From LC029 sp036676475 (GTDB lineage: Bacteria; Bacillota; Bacilli; Aneurinibacillales; RAOX-1), in NCBI GenBank assembly GCA_036676475.1, contig JAKFCU010000077.1:1-64000 (forward strand): a stretch of DNA of 64,000 nucleotides, written 5' to 3'. Below are positions 8,272-17,649 of the stretch, piece by piece. A program made the translations under genes and the position numbers. Within the stretch, counting starts at the first letter, position 1. The number at the start of each line of letters is the position of its first letter. The notes below the pieces were generated by a model that made no database searches, was not told the origin of the DNA, and worked only from the letters and a program-made list of their open reading frames with translations.

Positions 8272-10695
8272 TTAGTTCCTGTTAGCTGGTACAATAATTT
8301 TATCGAACATGGATCTCAACTTTTCATTTTCAATATGTTCTTTCCATGGATCCGTTGTCACAGCTAGCGATTTATCTATGCGTTCTATCAATTCTTTACG
8401 CGTATCTGTGTCCGCTAAGACTTCTCTGATAGGATCAAGTCCTACACGTTCAACCCAGTGAGACGTCCTCTCAAGATATTGGGCATTCTCACGGTAATAT
8501 TGCAAAAATGCAGCCGTCCACTCAAGAACCTCTTCACTCGTTTTCACCTTAATAAATAGATCCCCAGCGCGAAGATCCACGCCGCCGTTACCGCCTACAT
8601 AAAGTTCCCATCCGCCGTCAACCCCAACTACACCTACATCCTTGATACCTGATTCTGCACAGTTACGTGGACATGCAGATACAGCCATCTTCACTTTGTG
8701 AGGAGTTTGCAGTCTTTCAAATCTCTTTTCCATATCGATACCCATTTGAATCGAATTTTGGGTGCCAAATCGGCAGAAATCTGCACCTACACACGTTTTT
8801 ACGGTTCTTAAAGTTTTTCCATACGCATAACCGGATGGCATATCTAAATCGGCCCATACTTTCGGAAGGTCTTCTTTTTTGATACCTAATAGGTCAATCC
8901 GCTGACCTCCTGTAATTTTAACTAACCTTGCTTGATATCTTTCCGCTACATCAGCAATTCGGCGGAGTTCATCCGGATTGGTTACTCCGCCATACATACG
9001 GGGGACAACCGAGTAAGTACCATCGTTTTGTATATTCGCATGATACCGTTCATTAATAAAACGAGAATCACGTTCGTCTTCATGTTCTTCTGGCCAAACC
9101 ATACCCAAGTAGTAATTGAGAGCAGGGCGACACTTAGAACACCCTTCTTTATTCTCCCAGTCAAGGACATGCATGACTTCCTTAACGGTGGTTAATTCTT
9201 TCGTTTGAATCGCTTCGACTACTTCATCTCGGCTTAATGTGGTACAAGAACAAATAGACTCCTTCTCCACTGCTTGGAATTCTTCACCTAACGTATATTT
9301 TAATAAATCTTCCACCAGCGGCTTACACCCCCCACAAGAACGGGAGGCCCCTGTACAGCCTTTTACTTTTTCAACGGAATCCAATCCTTTTTCACGAATG
9401 GCTTGGACAATCATTCCTTTGGATACGCCATTGCATCCGCAAATGATTTCATCATCGGCCATGTCTGCAACAGTAGAGGATGGAGCAGATTTACTATCAC
9501 CTTGTATTGGCGCGAACAACGATTTTAGCTCGGAAACATCCGTGCCATTTCGAATCATCTGGAATAAACGGGATCCATCACTGGTATCCCCAAAGAGAAC
9601 AGCACCAACAATTTTTGTTTCCCGTACTAGAACCTTTTTATAGATTCCATTGAAGTCGTCTTGAATTCGGAATGGACGGGTATCTTCTTGATCCATGAAT
9701 TCACCGGCAGAGAATACGTCTACCCCGGAAACTTTCAACTTCGTAGAAAGGATAGATCCTTCATAAGGTTTCGTTTCTGCCCCGCAAATATGTTTGGCTA
9801 AAACCGCGCCTTGTTCATAGAGGGGAGCAACTAAACCATAGACCCCGCCACGGTGTTCTGCACATTCGCCAACGGAATACACATTTGGAACATTGGTTTC
9901 AAGGAAATCATTGACAACAATACCCCGGTTGACCTCAATCCCGCTTTTTTTCGCAAGGGCTACATTGGGACGAACTCCTACAGCCATAACCACCAGGTCT
10001 GCTTCGACTTCGGTACCGTCCTTAAACCGCAGTCCTTGAACGCGATCCCCTCCAAAAATTTCTAACGTCTGTTTATTCATTAAAAACTTCATCCCTTGCG
10101 CTTCCAATTCGGCTTGAAGCAATTTACTTGCCGTCGGATCCAATTGACGCTCCATTAAATGTTCAAAAACATGAACTACCGAAACGTCCATGGCAAGATT
10201 CAACAAGCCGCGGGCCGCTTCCAATCCAAGAAGCCCGCCACCAATCACCACCGCTTTTTTATACATCTTCGATGTTTCGATCATGGTGTTGCAGTCTTTT
10301 ATATCACGGTAGGCAATAACCCCTTTCTTTTCGGCCCCCGGCAACGGCAGCATAAAAGGATTGGAACCTGTTGCGATGATCAGTTCATCATAAGACTCAA
10401 TCATACCGCTATCGGTATAAACACATCGCTTATCTGTATCGATTCGATTAACCGTATGCCCTGCATGGAGGGTAATATGATTTTCTTTATACCAATCCCA
10501 ATCATTTAAAACGATATCTTGAATGCTGGAATCTCCAGCTAATACATATGATAATTGAATACGATTATAGTTGGGGTAAGGTTCTGCACCGAAAATAGTT
10601 ATATCGAATACGCCCCCTGAAAGTTTTAAAATGTGTTCGATACAGCCGACGCCAGCCATCCCATTACCGATTAAAACTAGCTTTTTCTTTTGCAT
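8272..10695 (-). CDS. nirB: Nitrite reductase [NAD(P)H] large subunit
   Basis: An 807-residue NirB. The start at 10695 (MQKKKLVLIGNG) has GGAGAG 7 nt upstream; a longer frame to 10758 lacks such a site. Domain order: FAD/NAD(P)-binding pyridine-nucleotide oxidoreductase (residues 1-400, GNGMAGVG and GGGLLGLEAARG), two BFD-like [2Fe-2S] domains (CGCNGVSKG...CGGCKPL, then CSCTTL...GCSKCRP), and the sirohaem/[4Fe-4S] domain with CVGADFCRFGTQ and ACPRNCAESG. It transfers electrons from NAD(P)H to nitrite, producing ammonia in the cytoplasm. Partner genes nirD (downstream) and cobA (sirohaem) are adjacent. No clear Fnr box was found in its promoter region. Confidence 0.95.
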   Translation of the reverse strand: MQKKKLVLIGNGMAGVGCIEHILKLSGGVFDITIFGAEPYPNYNRIQLSYVLAGDSSIQDIVLNDWDWYKENHITLHAGHTVNRIDTDKRCVYTDSGMIESYDELIIATGSNPFMLPLPGAEKKGVIAYRDIKDCNTMIETSKMYKKAVVIGGGLLGLEAARGLLNLAMDVSVVHVFEHLMERQLDPTASKLLQAELEAQGMKFLMNKQTLEIFGGDRVQGLRFKDGTEVEADLVVMAVGVRPNVALAKKSGIEVNRGIVVNDFLETNVPNVYSVGECAEHRGGVYGLVAPLYEQGAVLAKHICGAETKPYEGSILSTKLKVSGVDVFSAGEFMDQEDTRPFRIQDDFNGIYKKVLVRETKIVGAVLFGDTSDGSRLFQMIRNGTDVSELKSLFAPIQGDSKSAPSSTVADMADDEIICGCNGVSKGMIVQAIREKGLDSVEKVKGCTGASRSCGGCKPLVEDLLKYTLGEEFQAVEKESICSCTTLSRDEVVEAIQTKELTTVKEVMHVLDWENKEGCSKCRPALNYYLGMVWPEEHEDERDSRFINERYHANIQNDGTYSVVPRMYGGVTNPDELRRIADVAERYQARLVKITGGQRIDLLGIKKEDLPKVWADLDMPSGYAYGKTLRTVKTCVGADFCRFGTQNSIQMGIDMEKRFERLQTPHKVKMAVSACPRNCAESGIKDVGVVGVDGGWELYVGGNGGVDLRAGDLFIKVKTSEEVLEWTAAFLQYYRENAQYLERTSHWVERVGLDPIREVLADTDTRKELIERIDKSLAVTTDPWKEHIENEKLRSMFDKIIVPANRN

Positions 10696-10921
10696 TTTTT
10701 CACTCTCCTGTCTTTTGATTTGATTATAGTAAAAATTAGTTATACAAAAACAGTTCATGTCATATATCCTTACATGGTTTTTATTTTCGATCTTTCGGTT
10801 CGATCATCACTCCATTAGAGGAATAATCTTGTAAAATCAAGAAAAATGTATTATTCTTATACTATAAATGTAAGCGATTCCAATTTCTGCTTCTGTACAT
10901 TTCATGAGAGGAGCCATGATT

Positions 10922-11239
10922 ATGATTGAAATTTCACATGCGTGGTTAAACGGAGAATTGGTTTGGGAACAGATGAACAATACGGATGTTCGAGTTAAAG
11001 TACATTACTGTTTTGTTTTAGAAAATGATATAGATAAAGATAATATTTATTCAATGCAAGCCGTTTTTGACACGAAACTGCAAAAATGGGAATATCAACA
11101 TGTTCGTCGCTGGTTAGAAAATAAACCGGAAGAATCAAACCTTGCTCTTCAAATTTTCGTGGATGAAATAGGGAGGGAAATCGAACAATGGTTCGATCAC
11201 TCGATTGAATATCGTATTAATAACAAACTAAATTCTTAG
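10922..11239 (+). CDS. Conserved-looking hypothetical protein next to nirB
   Basis: A 105-residue soluble protein starting at ATG 10922, 8 nt after AGAGGAG; an in-frame ATG at 10904 overlaps that site and is less likely. It is rich in aromatic and acidic residues with an alternating beta pattern (residues 20-55) followed by amphipathic helices. No signal peptide, membrane helix or cysteine pair is present. It is divergent from nirB and ends at a shared bidirectional terminator. A plausible promoter lies upstream (TTGTAA, 17 nt, TATTCT around 10830-10860). I do not recognise the family. Confidence 0.65.
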   Translation: MIEISHAWLNGELVWEQMNNTDVRVKVHYCFVLENDIDKDNIYSMQAVFDTKLQKWEYQHVRRWLENKPEESNLALQIFVDEIGREIEQWFDHSIEYRINNKLNS

Positions 11240-11275
11240 CGGATAAGAGGGTAGATCGTATGAGAGTAACAAAAA

Positions 11276-11319
11276 AAGGAGCTGTCTTCAAACCAAGCAG
11301 AACTGAAGAACAGCTCCTT
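11276..11319. terminator. Bidirectional terminator
   Basis: AAGGAGCTGT pairs with ACAGCTCCTT, with an inner CTTCA/TGAAG helix. A run of seven A residues on its left gives a T-run on the minus strand, and CTTTGTT follows on the plus strand. It serves the converging hypothetical gene and cobA. Confidence 0.75.
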
Positions 11320-11366
11320 CTTTGTTAATATCATTACTTCCCCAAAGATTAATTCATGCAAAGTAC

Positions 11367-12149
11367 TTAAGATACAGGGGAAGTTTTCATATACTCAACC
11401 CTTTTCGGCTCGAACCAAGCCAATTTCTCCCGTAATTTTACTACCTCTCCCACCACAATAGTCACTGGGCTCTTTAACTGAGCAGAAGCTAGCTTGGCCA
11501 CGATATCGCTTATGGTTCCCTCCAGAATCTCCTGGCTCTCACAGGTGCCGTTTCGAATCAAGGCAATAGGGGTGTCTGGCAATTTTCCGTATTGAAGAAG
11601 CTTATCGATAATGATAGGCAAGTTGCCTAGTCCCATCAAAAACACAGTAGTATCCGATTCCGCAGCCAGTTTCCAATTGATTGAGGAATCTTTTTTCGAC
11701 GGACACTCATGTCCAGTAATAACCGTAAAGGAACTTGCCACGTGGCGATGTGTCACTGGGATTCCAGCATAAGCCGGAACGGCAATCGACGAAGTAATCC
11801 CCGGAATGATCTCAAAAGGGATGCCATTTTCCTGCAAGCAAAGAGCTTCTTCTCCACCGCGCCCGAATACGAACGGATCTCCGCCTTTCAGCCGCGTAAC
11901 GGTATGACCCTGAAGAGCCTTTTCGACTAGTAGTAGATTGATTTCCTCTTGTTTAAGCCAATGGCAGTCGACGCTTTTCCCTGCAAAAATCAATTCAGCA
12001 TGCGTTGAAGCGTATTTTAGCAATTCAGGAGATACCAGGCGGTCATAGACCAGTACATCTGCCTGCTGAATAGATTCTAATCCCTTTAACGTAATTAATT
12101 TTGGATCCCCTGGTCCTGCACCAGTCAGATATACTTTACCAATAGCCAT
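11367..12149 (-). CDS. cobA: Uroporphyrinogen-III C-methyltransferase (SUMT)
   Basis: A 260-residue SAM-dependent methyltransferase of the CobA/CysG-A family. Diagnostic motifs: LTGAGPGDPKLITLKG at the N-terminus, VTRLKGGDPFVFGRGGEE near residue 85, and GITSSIAVPAYAGIPVTHR near 120. It methylates uroporphyrinogen III at C2 and C7 to precorrin-2, the first step to sirohaem and cobalamin. Its position beside nirBD points to sirohaem supply for NirB. The start at 12149 is chosen because GGAGG lies 8 nt upstream, rather than the more distal ATG at 12164 that contains that site. No oxidase/ferrochelatase (SirC/SirB) is seen nearby. Confidence 0.93.
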   Translation of the reverse strand: MAIGKVYLTGAGPGDPKLITLKGLESIQQADVLVYDRLVSPELLKYASTHAELIFAGKSVDCHWLKQEEINLLLVEKALQGHTVTRLKGGDPFVFGRGGEEALCLQENGIPFEIIPGITSSIAVPAYAGIPVTHRHVASSFTVITGHECPSKKDSSINWKLAAESDTTVFLMGLGNLPIIIDKLLQYGKLPDTPIALIRNGTCESQEILEGTISDIVAKLASAQLKSPVTIVVGEVVKLREKLAWFEPKRVEYMKTSPVS

Positions 12150-12329
12150 ACCTTTCACCTCCATCGAACTCTTAATTTATTTCACCATATTTTTGGTTGA
12201 TGAGGTTGGATTTCGTTAGATAATCTAACCTCATTTTAAGTTTACTTGAGAAACAAGTGCACTTTCTAAAAACACCTGTATAACAAAAGCCGACTGAGGA
12301 AAACATAATAAAAAATGTGGAGGTAGAAT

Positions 12330-12497
12330 ATGGATCACAGACCGTCACCAAATGAAATTACCAGGATTGAAAAACAGGCCAAAAAACAGTCACAAAATGA
12401 ATTGGATGCCAGTCAAGAAGTTCAAAATTTTATGGAACATACAACACCACAAAGAAAAGAATATTTGTCTAAACAAAATGATTTTACCAAGCATTAA
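12330..12497 (+). CDS. Small hydrophilic protein of 55 residues
   Basis: An ATG at 12330 follows GGAGG by 7 nt and opens a 55-codon frame ending at TAA 12497. The product is hydrophilic, rich in Gln, Lys, Asn and Glu, without Cys or hydrophobic segments. A strong hairpin terminator follows within 35 nt, so the unit promoter-gene-terminator is compact. The composition recalls small Bacillales sporulation or stress peptides, but no family is recognised. Confidence 0.6.
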   Translation: MDHRPSPNEITRIEKQAKKQSQNELDASQEVQNFMEHTTPQRKEYLSKQNDFTKH

Positions 12498-12531
12498 ATC
12501 CTTCCCCACCGCTTCTGTAGAAGGTCACTAA

Positions 12532-12585
12532 AAAAAAGCCATGTTTTTGTACTGTAAGTACATAAACTTGGCTTTTTCTTTTTCT
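12532..12585. terminator. Terminator between small ORF and yhaN
   Basis: AAAAAGCCA...GTAC / GTAC...TTGGCTTTTT forms a long hairpin followed by a T/C-rich run on the plus strand. The A-run on the left also makes it usable from the minus strand. Confidence 0.75.
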
Positions 12586-12632
12586 TTTCGTTCAAGGTCA
12601 GACCACTTTCAAGGTATAGCCTGTAACAATCA

Positions 12633-15600
12633 TTAATTAAACAAACTAATCTGTTCCATTTCATTTGTATACGGTACACGATTCAGTTGATGAATATCAA
12701 GTGACAGTTCATTTACGACTTCCTTAGCTAAATCAATCAAATGAATATGATGAGTGAAATAGATGACTTGTGTTCTTTTGGATAGTTCCGCTAAAACACG
12801 AAGAGTTTCCTTCACTCGATTGTCATCAAAATTAATCAGGATATCATCCAGGATGAATGGAATCGGTTCATTCTCATTGCAAAACTTCTCAATCATCGCA
12901 ATCCGAAGCGCCAAATACAGCTGATCCTGTGTTCCGTCACTCATTCCATCAATCGTAACCTCTTCATTGTTCATGCGGATTCCAAGCAGGATAGGATTAT
13001 CCTTTTGATCAAATCCGACACCAATACCATTGAATTTTTCTAAGGTTAACCGTTTAAAGATTTGACTAGCCCGCTCAATGATAGGATTTTGGTTTTCTTT
13101 TCGAAAGGCTTCAATGGCTCTCTGAAGAATAGAAGATGCCAGTTGATAACGGATATACTTCCCTACTTCAAAGCGTAGGTTGGCCAGGATATTTTCTGCT
13201 TCTTCTGCTGCTAGCAATGAATCTTGGGAACGACCATCTAACTCCTTAAATTCTTTTTCCGTGACTCCATAACTGCGGTTCCATTCGGATTCCTGATCCC
13301 TCCATTGCTTGATCTGTTCTGTTAGTTCCTCGATTTTGTTCGTAATCAGGTCTCGATCTTCATGTTCTGCCTCTGCTATCAATTGATGAATGGTAAGTCC
13401 TGATCCTTGTTCTAACATTAACGTTTCAACTTCCTGTAAATCATGATGTAAACTCTGATATTTTTCCGATTTTTCTTCCGCTTCTTTCAATTGATCTAAG
13501 GATTCACATTTCGCTAGCTCTAATAATTGATGAATTTCTTGTTGTATTTCTTCTGTCCTTCGAATTGCATTCTTTATAATCACCTTTTTGTCTGAAATCC
13601 GTTTATTAAGATCATTTCTTCGGTCCATATCTCTTATTGCTTGCTTTAATTGATCATGAAGCCGGAAAATCATTTGATCGGATGTACTCTTTTCATCCTT
13701 TGCTTCCATTTCTTTGGTAAGCTGAGAAACGCCTTGATCAAATTGCTGGACAAGCTTTTGCTTATGGCTTAATTGAATGTTGTTTCTGCGAATTTCTTCT
13801 ACCGTATGAAACAATTGATCGTGGAGATTCAAAAACATTATAGCCATTTCTGCTGTAAGATGATTGGGGAGTTGCGATTCTTCAATCATTTGCTTCCATT
13901 CATTGTTCCAGGTTAACAGGTTCTCTTCTGCCTTCCTCCATTTCTTTTGTGATTCATCGACCTTTGGAAGTATCTCCTGTAGAGCTTTTTCAAAACCTTG
14001 ATATTGAACCTTTTTTGTTTCTTCTTCCGAAATACGATCATCTGAAAATGAAAGAAGGTAGTCAAATGATTCATTGGATGAGACGATGGGTATGCCTATA
14101 GCTAGCAATGCTTCTTTCAGTTTTTCTGTATGAATAGAAATCTTGCTTTCCCATTCAGAAATCCTATTCCCTAGCTCCCTCCATTGTTTAACATGGTTCA
14201 CGATCTTTTGATAGTCATCAACCCATATCTTCATTTCATGTGGAGAAAGAGGGTTAATTCCAGCCGGTTCCCATACCTGTTTCCATCTCTTCTCCCAATT
14301 CTTTATCGCTTCTTTTTTCTGCTCTTTTTGCACTTGCAAGGAATCGAATGTGGTTGATTCCTGAATTAACGATTCTGTAAGTTGCTCTCTTGCCGCAATT
14401 TGATCGGCTTCTTCCCGAAGGGTATCTACTATATCATCTGCAATCTTAACACTTTTTTCATAGGCCCTATGTAATGGTTCTTCATATGCAAAGTCTTTTT
14501 CTGCTTCTGGATGGGATTTGTTGTGAATGTATGTATTTAGGATCAGGTTCCAGCCTTGATCACGACGATGCCGTGCAACGACAAGGTCAGCATCAGTTGG
14601 AATACTAGCTTCAGCTTGAATATCATTCAACTGTTTTTCCAAACTAGCTATTTTACTGGATGTTTTTTCAATTTGTTCTCTATTTACATTCAAAGCATTC
14701 CTCAAATCCTGATGCTCATCTTGAAATTTTGTAAGCGTAGGGGACAGAGGAATGGGCAAGATTTCCACATCTTCAAGGGTTCCCTTCCAAAGTAGATTCC
14801 CTTTCAACTCGATATGGATTTGTTCCTCTAAATCAGCTTTTTGAATTTTTAGCTTCTCTACTTCCTCCTCCATATTTCCGAACCTTCGAGCTTGGGTAAT
14901 AGCATATTTCAGCGCAGATGTATCTTTAAGTTGACCTAAGTTTTGCTTTTTTTCTGCAAGATTTATAAGCTCTCGCTGTCTTATCTCATAATTCTCTTTT
15001 GAAGCTTCTAATCCCAATTCAAATATCCTATATTGGTTAGCTAATTCCTTCATTTTTTCTTTAATAAAATATTCCAATTGAATTTCTTCCACTGTATCTA
15101 GCGTACCTTGATACTGAAGCTTCTTCAAATGTTCATTGGCCTGAAGCTGAAGAAGTTCATTCGCTGCTTGTAAACGGTGAATATCTTCCTTATTGGTTTG
15201 GTATGATTGTAATTGTTTATAGAATGTATTGATTGTGTCTTCTTGCTTTAGAATCCACTCTGGAATGATTGAGCTCTCCAGGTCCTTTTGCAAACCATCT
15301 TGCTCCGTCTTTTCACGTTCGATGTCCCGTTCATATGTATAGAGATCATGAGCAAATTTTGTCCGCTTTTCTGAGATATCTGGAGGCAAAAGAATCACTT
15401 CCCCCATCCCCTGGATTCGCTCTTTAAGCATATTTCTCTTGGCGATATAGGGGAGCGAATTTAAGATTCGAGTTAAACGATTTCTTTCCTTATCGGAAAT
15501 GCGGATCTTATTCATCAAATCCTTGATTTCTTTTTCTTGATCGATTTTTTCATCCCTAAGGCTTATCCAATCTTGATCTTTTAAGGAACGGTCTAAAATT

Positions 15601-16178
15601 TTTTGTTTGGTTTCTTTATAATCCTTTATCAGCTTATTAATTGGCGGAGTAGACCCTCTTGCTTTAAACAAATTTGCTGTAGTATCATCCAATTCTTTAA
15701 GAACCTCATTCAGATTGTTGATTCCCATCGCCGCTTCAAATAACGTTTCCCCTACATTGCCTCCTCTCTGTAAGAGACTTTCGCCCCCTTCCCTTAGACG
15801 AATATGATCTAATCCAAACATGGAAGAAAAGACCTCTTTGGTTAGTCCACCAAGATAGGGTTCAAGAACCGTTTCATCCAACGTATCTTTTTCAGGGGTC
15901 ATTAGGGTGTTTTTATTTCCTTTTCTACGATATATATCTAATTTGCTGCCGGTTGAATGAAGCAGCGTTCCCCCTATCCTCAGTTTCTTAGTTGGATGAT
16001 GAAAAGTATCCAAAGTATTTGATGGAATTTCATAAAAAAGACTTGTCAATGCTCGAAGCAAGGTACTCTTACCTGCCTCATTTGGACCATATATCAGGTG
16101 AAAGGTTCCATGGCTAAGGTCCATTTCATAATTGGTATAACAGCCAAATGCTTCGATATGAATCGAATGAATTTTCAC
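12633..16178 (-). CDS. yhaN: YhaN-like SMC/Rad50-type ATPase
   Basis: A 1181-residue ATPase of the YhaN/SbcC class. The N-terminal half-domain has Walker A GPNEAGKST (about residues 32-40) and the C-terminal half-domain has the signature region DGMSDGTQDQLYLALR and Walker B (ILDDILINFDD). Between them lie about 900 residues of heptad-rich coiled coil. It should work with the adjacent YhaO-like nuclease as a Rad50/Mre11-like DNA-end processing pair. It starts one base after the yhaO stop (16180), so the genes are coupled. It is longer than the B. subtilis protein (about 960 residues), mostly in the coiled coil. Some members of this family act in phage defence or DNA repair. Confidence 0.88.
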   Translation of the reverse strand: MKIHSIHIEAFGCYTNYEMDLSHGTFHLIYGPNEAGKSTLLRALTSLFYEIPSNTLDTFHHPTKKLRIGGTLLHSTGSKLDIYRRKGNKNTLMTPEKDTLDETVLEPYLGGLTKEVFSSMFGLDHIRLREGGESLLQRGGNVGETLFEAAMGINNLNEVLKELDDTTANLFKARGSTPPINKLIKDYKETKQKILDRSLKDQDWISLRDEKIDQEKEIKDLMNKIRISDKERNRLTRILNSLPYIAKRNMLKERIQGMGEVILLPPDISEKRTKFAHDLYTYERDIEREKTEQDGLQKDLESSIIPEWILKQEDTINTFYKQLQSYQTNKEDIHRLQAANELLQLQANEHLKKLQYQGTLDTVEEIQLEYFIKEKMKELANQYRIFELGLEASKENYEIRQRELINLAEKKQNLGQLKDTSALKYAITQARRFGNMEEEVEKLKIQKADLEEQIHIELKGNLLWKGTLEDVEILPIPLSPTLTKFQDEHQDLRNALNVNREQIEKTSSKIASLEKQLNDIQAEASIPTDADLVVARHRRDQGWNLILNTYIHNKSHPEAEKDFAYEEPLHRAYEKSVKIADDIVDTLREEADQIAAREQLTESLIQESTTFDSLQVQKEQKKEAIKNWEKRWKQVWEPAGINPLSPHEMKIWVDDYQKIVNHVKQWRELGNRISEWESKISIHTEKLKEALLAIGIPIVSSNESFDYLLSFSDDRISEEETKKVQYQGFEKALQEILPKVDESQKKWRKAEENLLTWNNEWKQMIEESQLPNHLTAEMAIMFLNLHDQLFHTVEEIRRNNIQLSHKQKLVQQFDQGVSQLTKEMEAKDEKSTSDQMIFRLHDQLKQAIRDMDRRNDLNKRISDKKVIIKNAIRRTEEIQQEIHQLLELAKCESLDQLKEAEEKSEKYQSLHHDLQEVETLMLEQGSGLTIHQLIAEAEHEDRDLITNKIEELTEQIKQWRDQESEWNRSYGVTEKEFKELDGRSQDSLLAAEEAENILANLRFEVGKYIRYQLASSILQRAIEAFRKENQNPIIERASQIFKRLTLEKFNGIGVGFDQKDNPILLGIRMNNEEVTIDGMSDGTQDQLYLALRIAMIEKFCNENEPIPFILDDILINFDDNRVKETLRVLAELSKRTQVIYFTHHIHLIDLAKEVVNELSLDIHQLNRVPYTNEMEQISLFN

Positions 16179-16179
16179 A

Positions 16180-17430
16180 TTACCACTCCTTCTTCAAAAG
16201 ATGGGTTAACAGAATCTGTTCAATCTCTTTCATCTGAGACCGTATGAAATCGGAGTTATCTAGAGTTGAAATATCTTCTCCGTAGATATCATTCGGTAAA
16301 ACTGATTTAAGTGGCTTTAAGGTATCCAATATTTCCTGAAGAGTTTCTTCATCTTCTGATACCGTTTGGGTAAAGTTCAATAGATGCGCTAACGGTGTAT
16401 GCGTCTGAAGAAGATGGTTGAGATTTTGCCAACGCTCGGTATGGATCTTAACTTTTTCAACCCATATATCACCGAAACTTACATCCATAACCACAGCACG
16501 AATACTGTTGATGGTCTGCTCGAGATTTGCGGTGAGTTCATCGTGTGCTGGACATGTTCCCTTAATGGTCAAACGAACAGCAAGCGGTATTCCATCCGCC
16601 TGTCTCATTTCCTCTTTTATAGTATCGCTAATTTTACGGAAGACTTCTTCAGCGTCTTCAGCTCCTGTTACATCCACTACACATACGGACCAACGAAGAA
16701 CGTCAAGTGAACGATACTCAAGTTCTACCTCCCCGTTATGGACCTGAACAAGATAGCATCCTTTGTCTCCTGCTTCTTTGGCATGGCGTCCTTGGATATT
16801 GCCGGAGTAAACAATCCATGGATTCTCTTGAATGATTTCTCGTTTATGTATGTGGCCTAAGGCCCAATAATCAAACTCTTTTGCAACTAACTCAGTCGTA
16901 GAGCACGGGGCGTAGTCATCATGATCTTCTCTACCATTAAGACTGGTGTGGAGAAGCCCAATATTGAAATATCCTTTAATGGGAGCGGGATAATCTATGG
17001 CTATATTCTCTTTTACGGATTGCGTGGCAAAACTTTGTCCATGTATAGCAACGTCTAAATCATCGAGAAGGTAAGTTTCTGGTCGATTCCCTGAAAACAC
17101 CGTTACATTATCCGGCAACGGGATTTGTTTGGTTATTCGACTGGCAGCATCATGATTCCCGCGAATCATGTAAACGGGGATTCCACCCTCTCTTAGACGA
17201 CTCATTTGTCCTGAAAAAAACAATCCGGTATTAAAATCACGCCAATCTCCATCATAAAGGTCTCCAGCGATGATGAGAAAATCGACCTGTTCCTCAAGAC
17301 AAAGATCAATAAGATTGACAAAAGCTTTTCGTGTTGCACCCCTCAGATCATCTACAGGTGCCCCTTCGTATCTTGCTAGTCCTTTAAGCGGACTGTCTAA
17401 ATGGATATCAGCAGCATGAATAAATTTCAT
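16180..17430 (-). CDS. yhaO: YhaO-like metallophosphoesterase (SbcD/Mre11 family nuclease)
   Basis: A 416-residue protein. Calcineurin-like phosphoesterase motifs: HAADIHLDSP (D-x-H), GDLYDGD, RGNHDA and GHIHKRE. These ligate two metal ions in SbcD/Mre11 nucleases. The C-terminal part is the YhaO-type cap. The start at 17430 follows GGGAGAG by 5 nt; a longer frame to 17463 has no ribosome site. It lies directly upstream of yhaN and probably forms a nuclease-ATPase complex with it. Confidence 0.9.
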   Translation of the reverse strand: MKFIHAADIHLDSPLKGLARYEGAPVDDLRGATRKAFVNLIDLCLEEQVDFLIIAGDLYDGDWRDFNTGLFFSGQMSRLREGGIPVYMIRGNHDAASRITKQIPLPDNVTVFSGNRPETYLLDDLDVAIHGQSFATQSVKENIAIDYPAPIKGYFNIGLLHTSLNGREDHDDYAPCSTTELVAKEFDYWALGHIHKREIIQENPWIVYSGNIQGRHAKEAGDKGCYLVQVHNGEVELEYRSLDVLRWSVCVVDVTGAEDAEEVFRKISDTIKEEMRQADGIPLAVRLTIKGTCPAHDELTANLEQTINSIRAVVMDVSFGDIWVEKVKIHTERWQNLNHLLQTHTPLAHLLNFTQTVSEDEETLQEILDTLKPLKSVLPNDIYGEDISTLDNSDFIRSQMKEIEQILLTHLLKKEW

Positions 17431-17560
17431 GAAATCTCTCCCTTGTTTATGAATCAATGGCAATCCTCTATTATGAATTCCTTATTTATATATGGATTCC
17501 TTCTAAAAGTACTGACAATTCGTATATGGTCTGCTCGGCGGTTCACGCGGCCACACAAGC

Positions 17561-17594
17561 AAAAAATCTCTCAGCCCATTTATCAACTGAGAGA
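17561..17594 (-). terminator. Terminator of the haem-copper operon
   Basis: TCTCTCAG (17567-17574) pairs with CTGAGAGA (17587-17594), followed on the minus strand by a T6 run. It lies 56 nt after the ctaB stop and closes the 22.3-17.6 kb operon. Confidence 0.85.
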
Positions 17595-17649
17595 AATTAT
17601 TATCATTATAAATATGACTAGCAAACAATACCTGACCTGAGTTAATGTC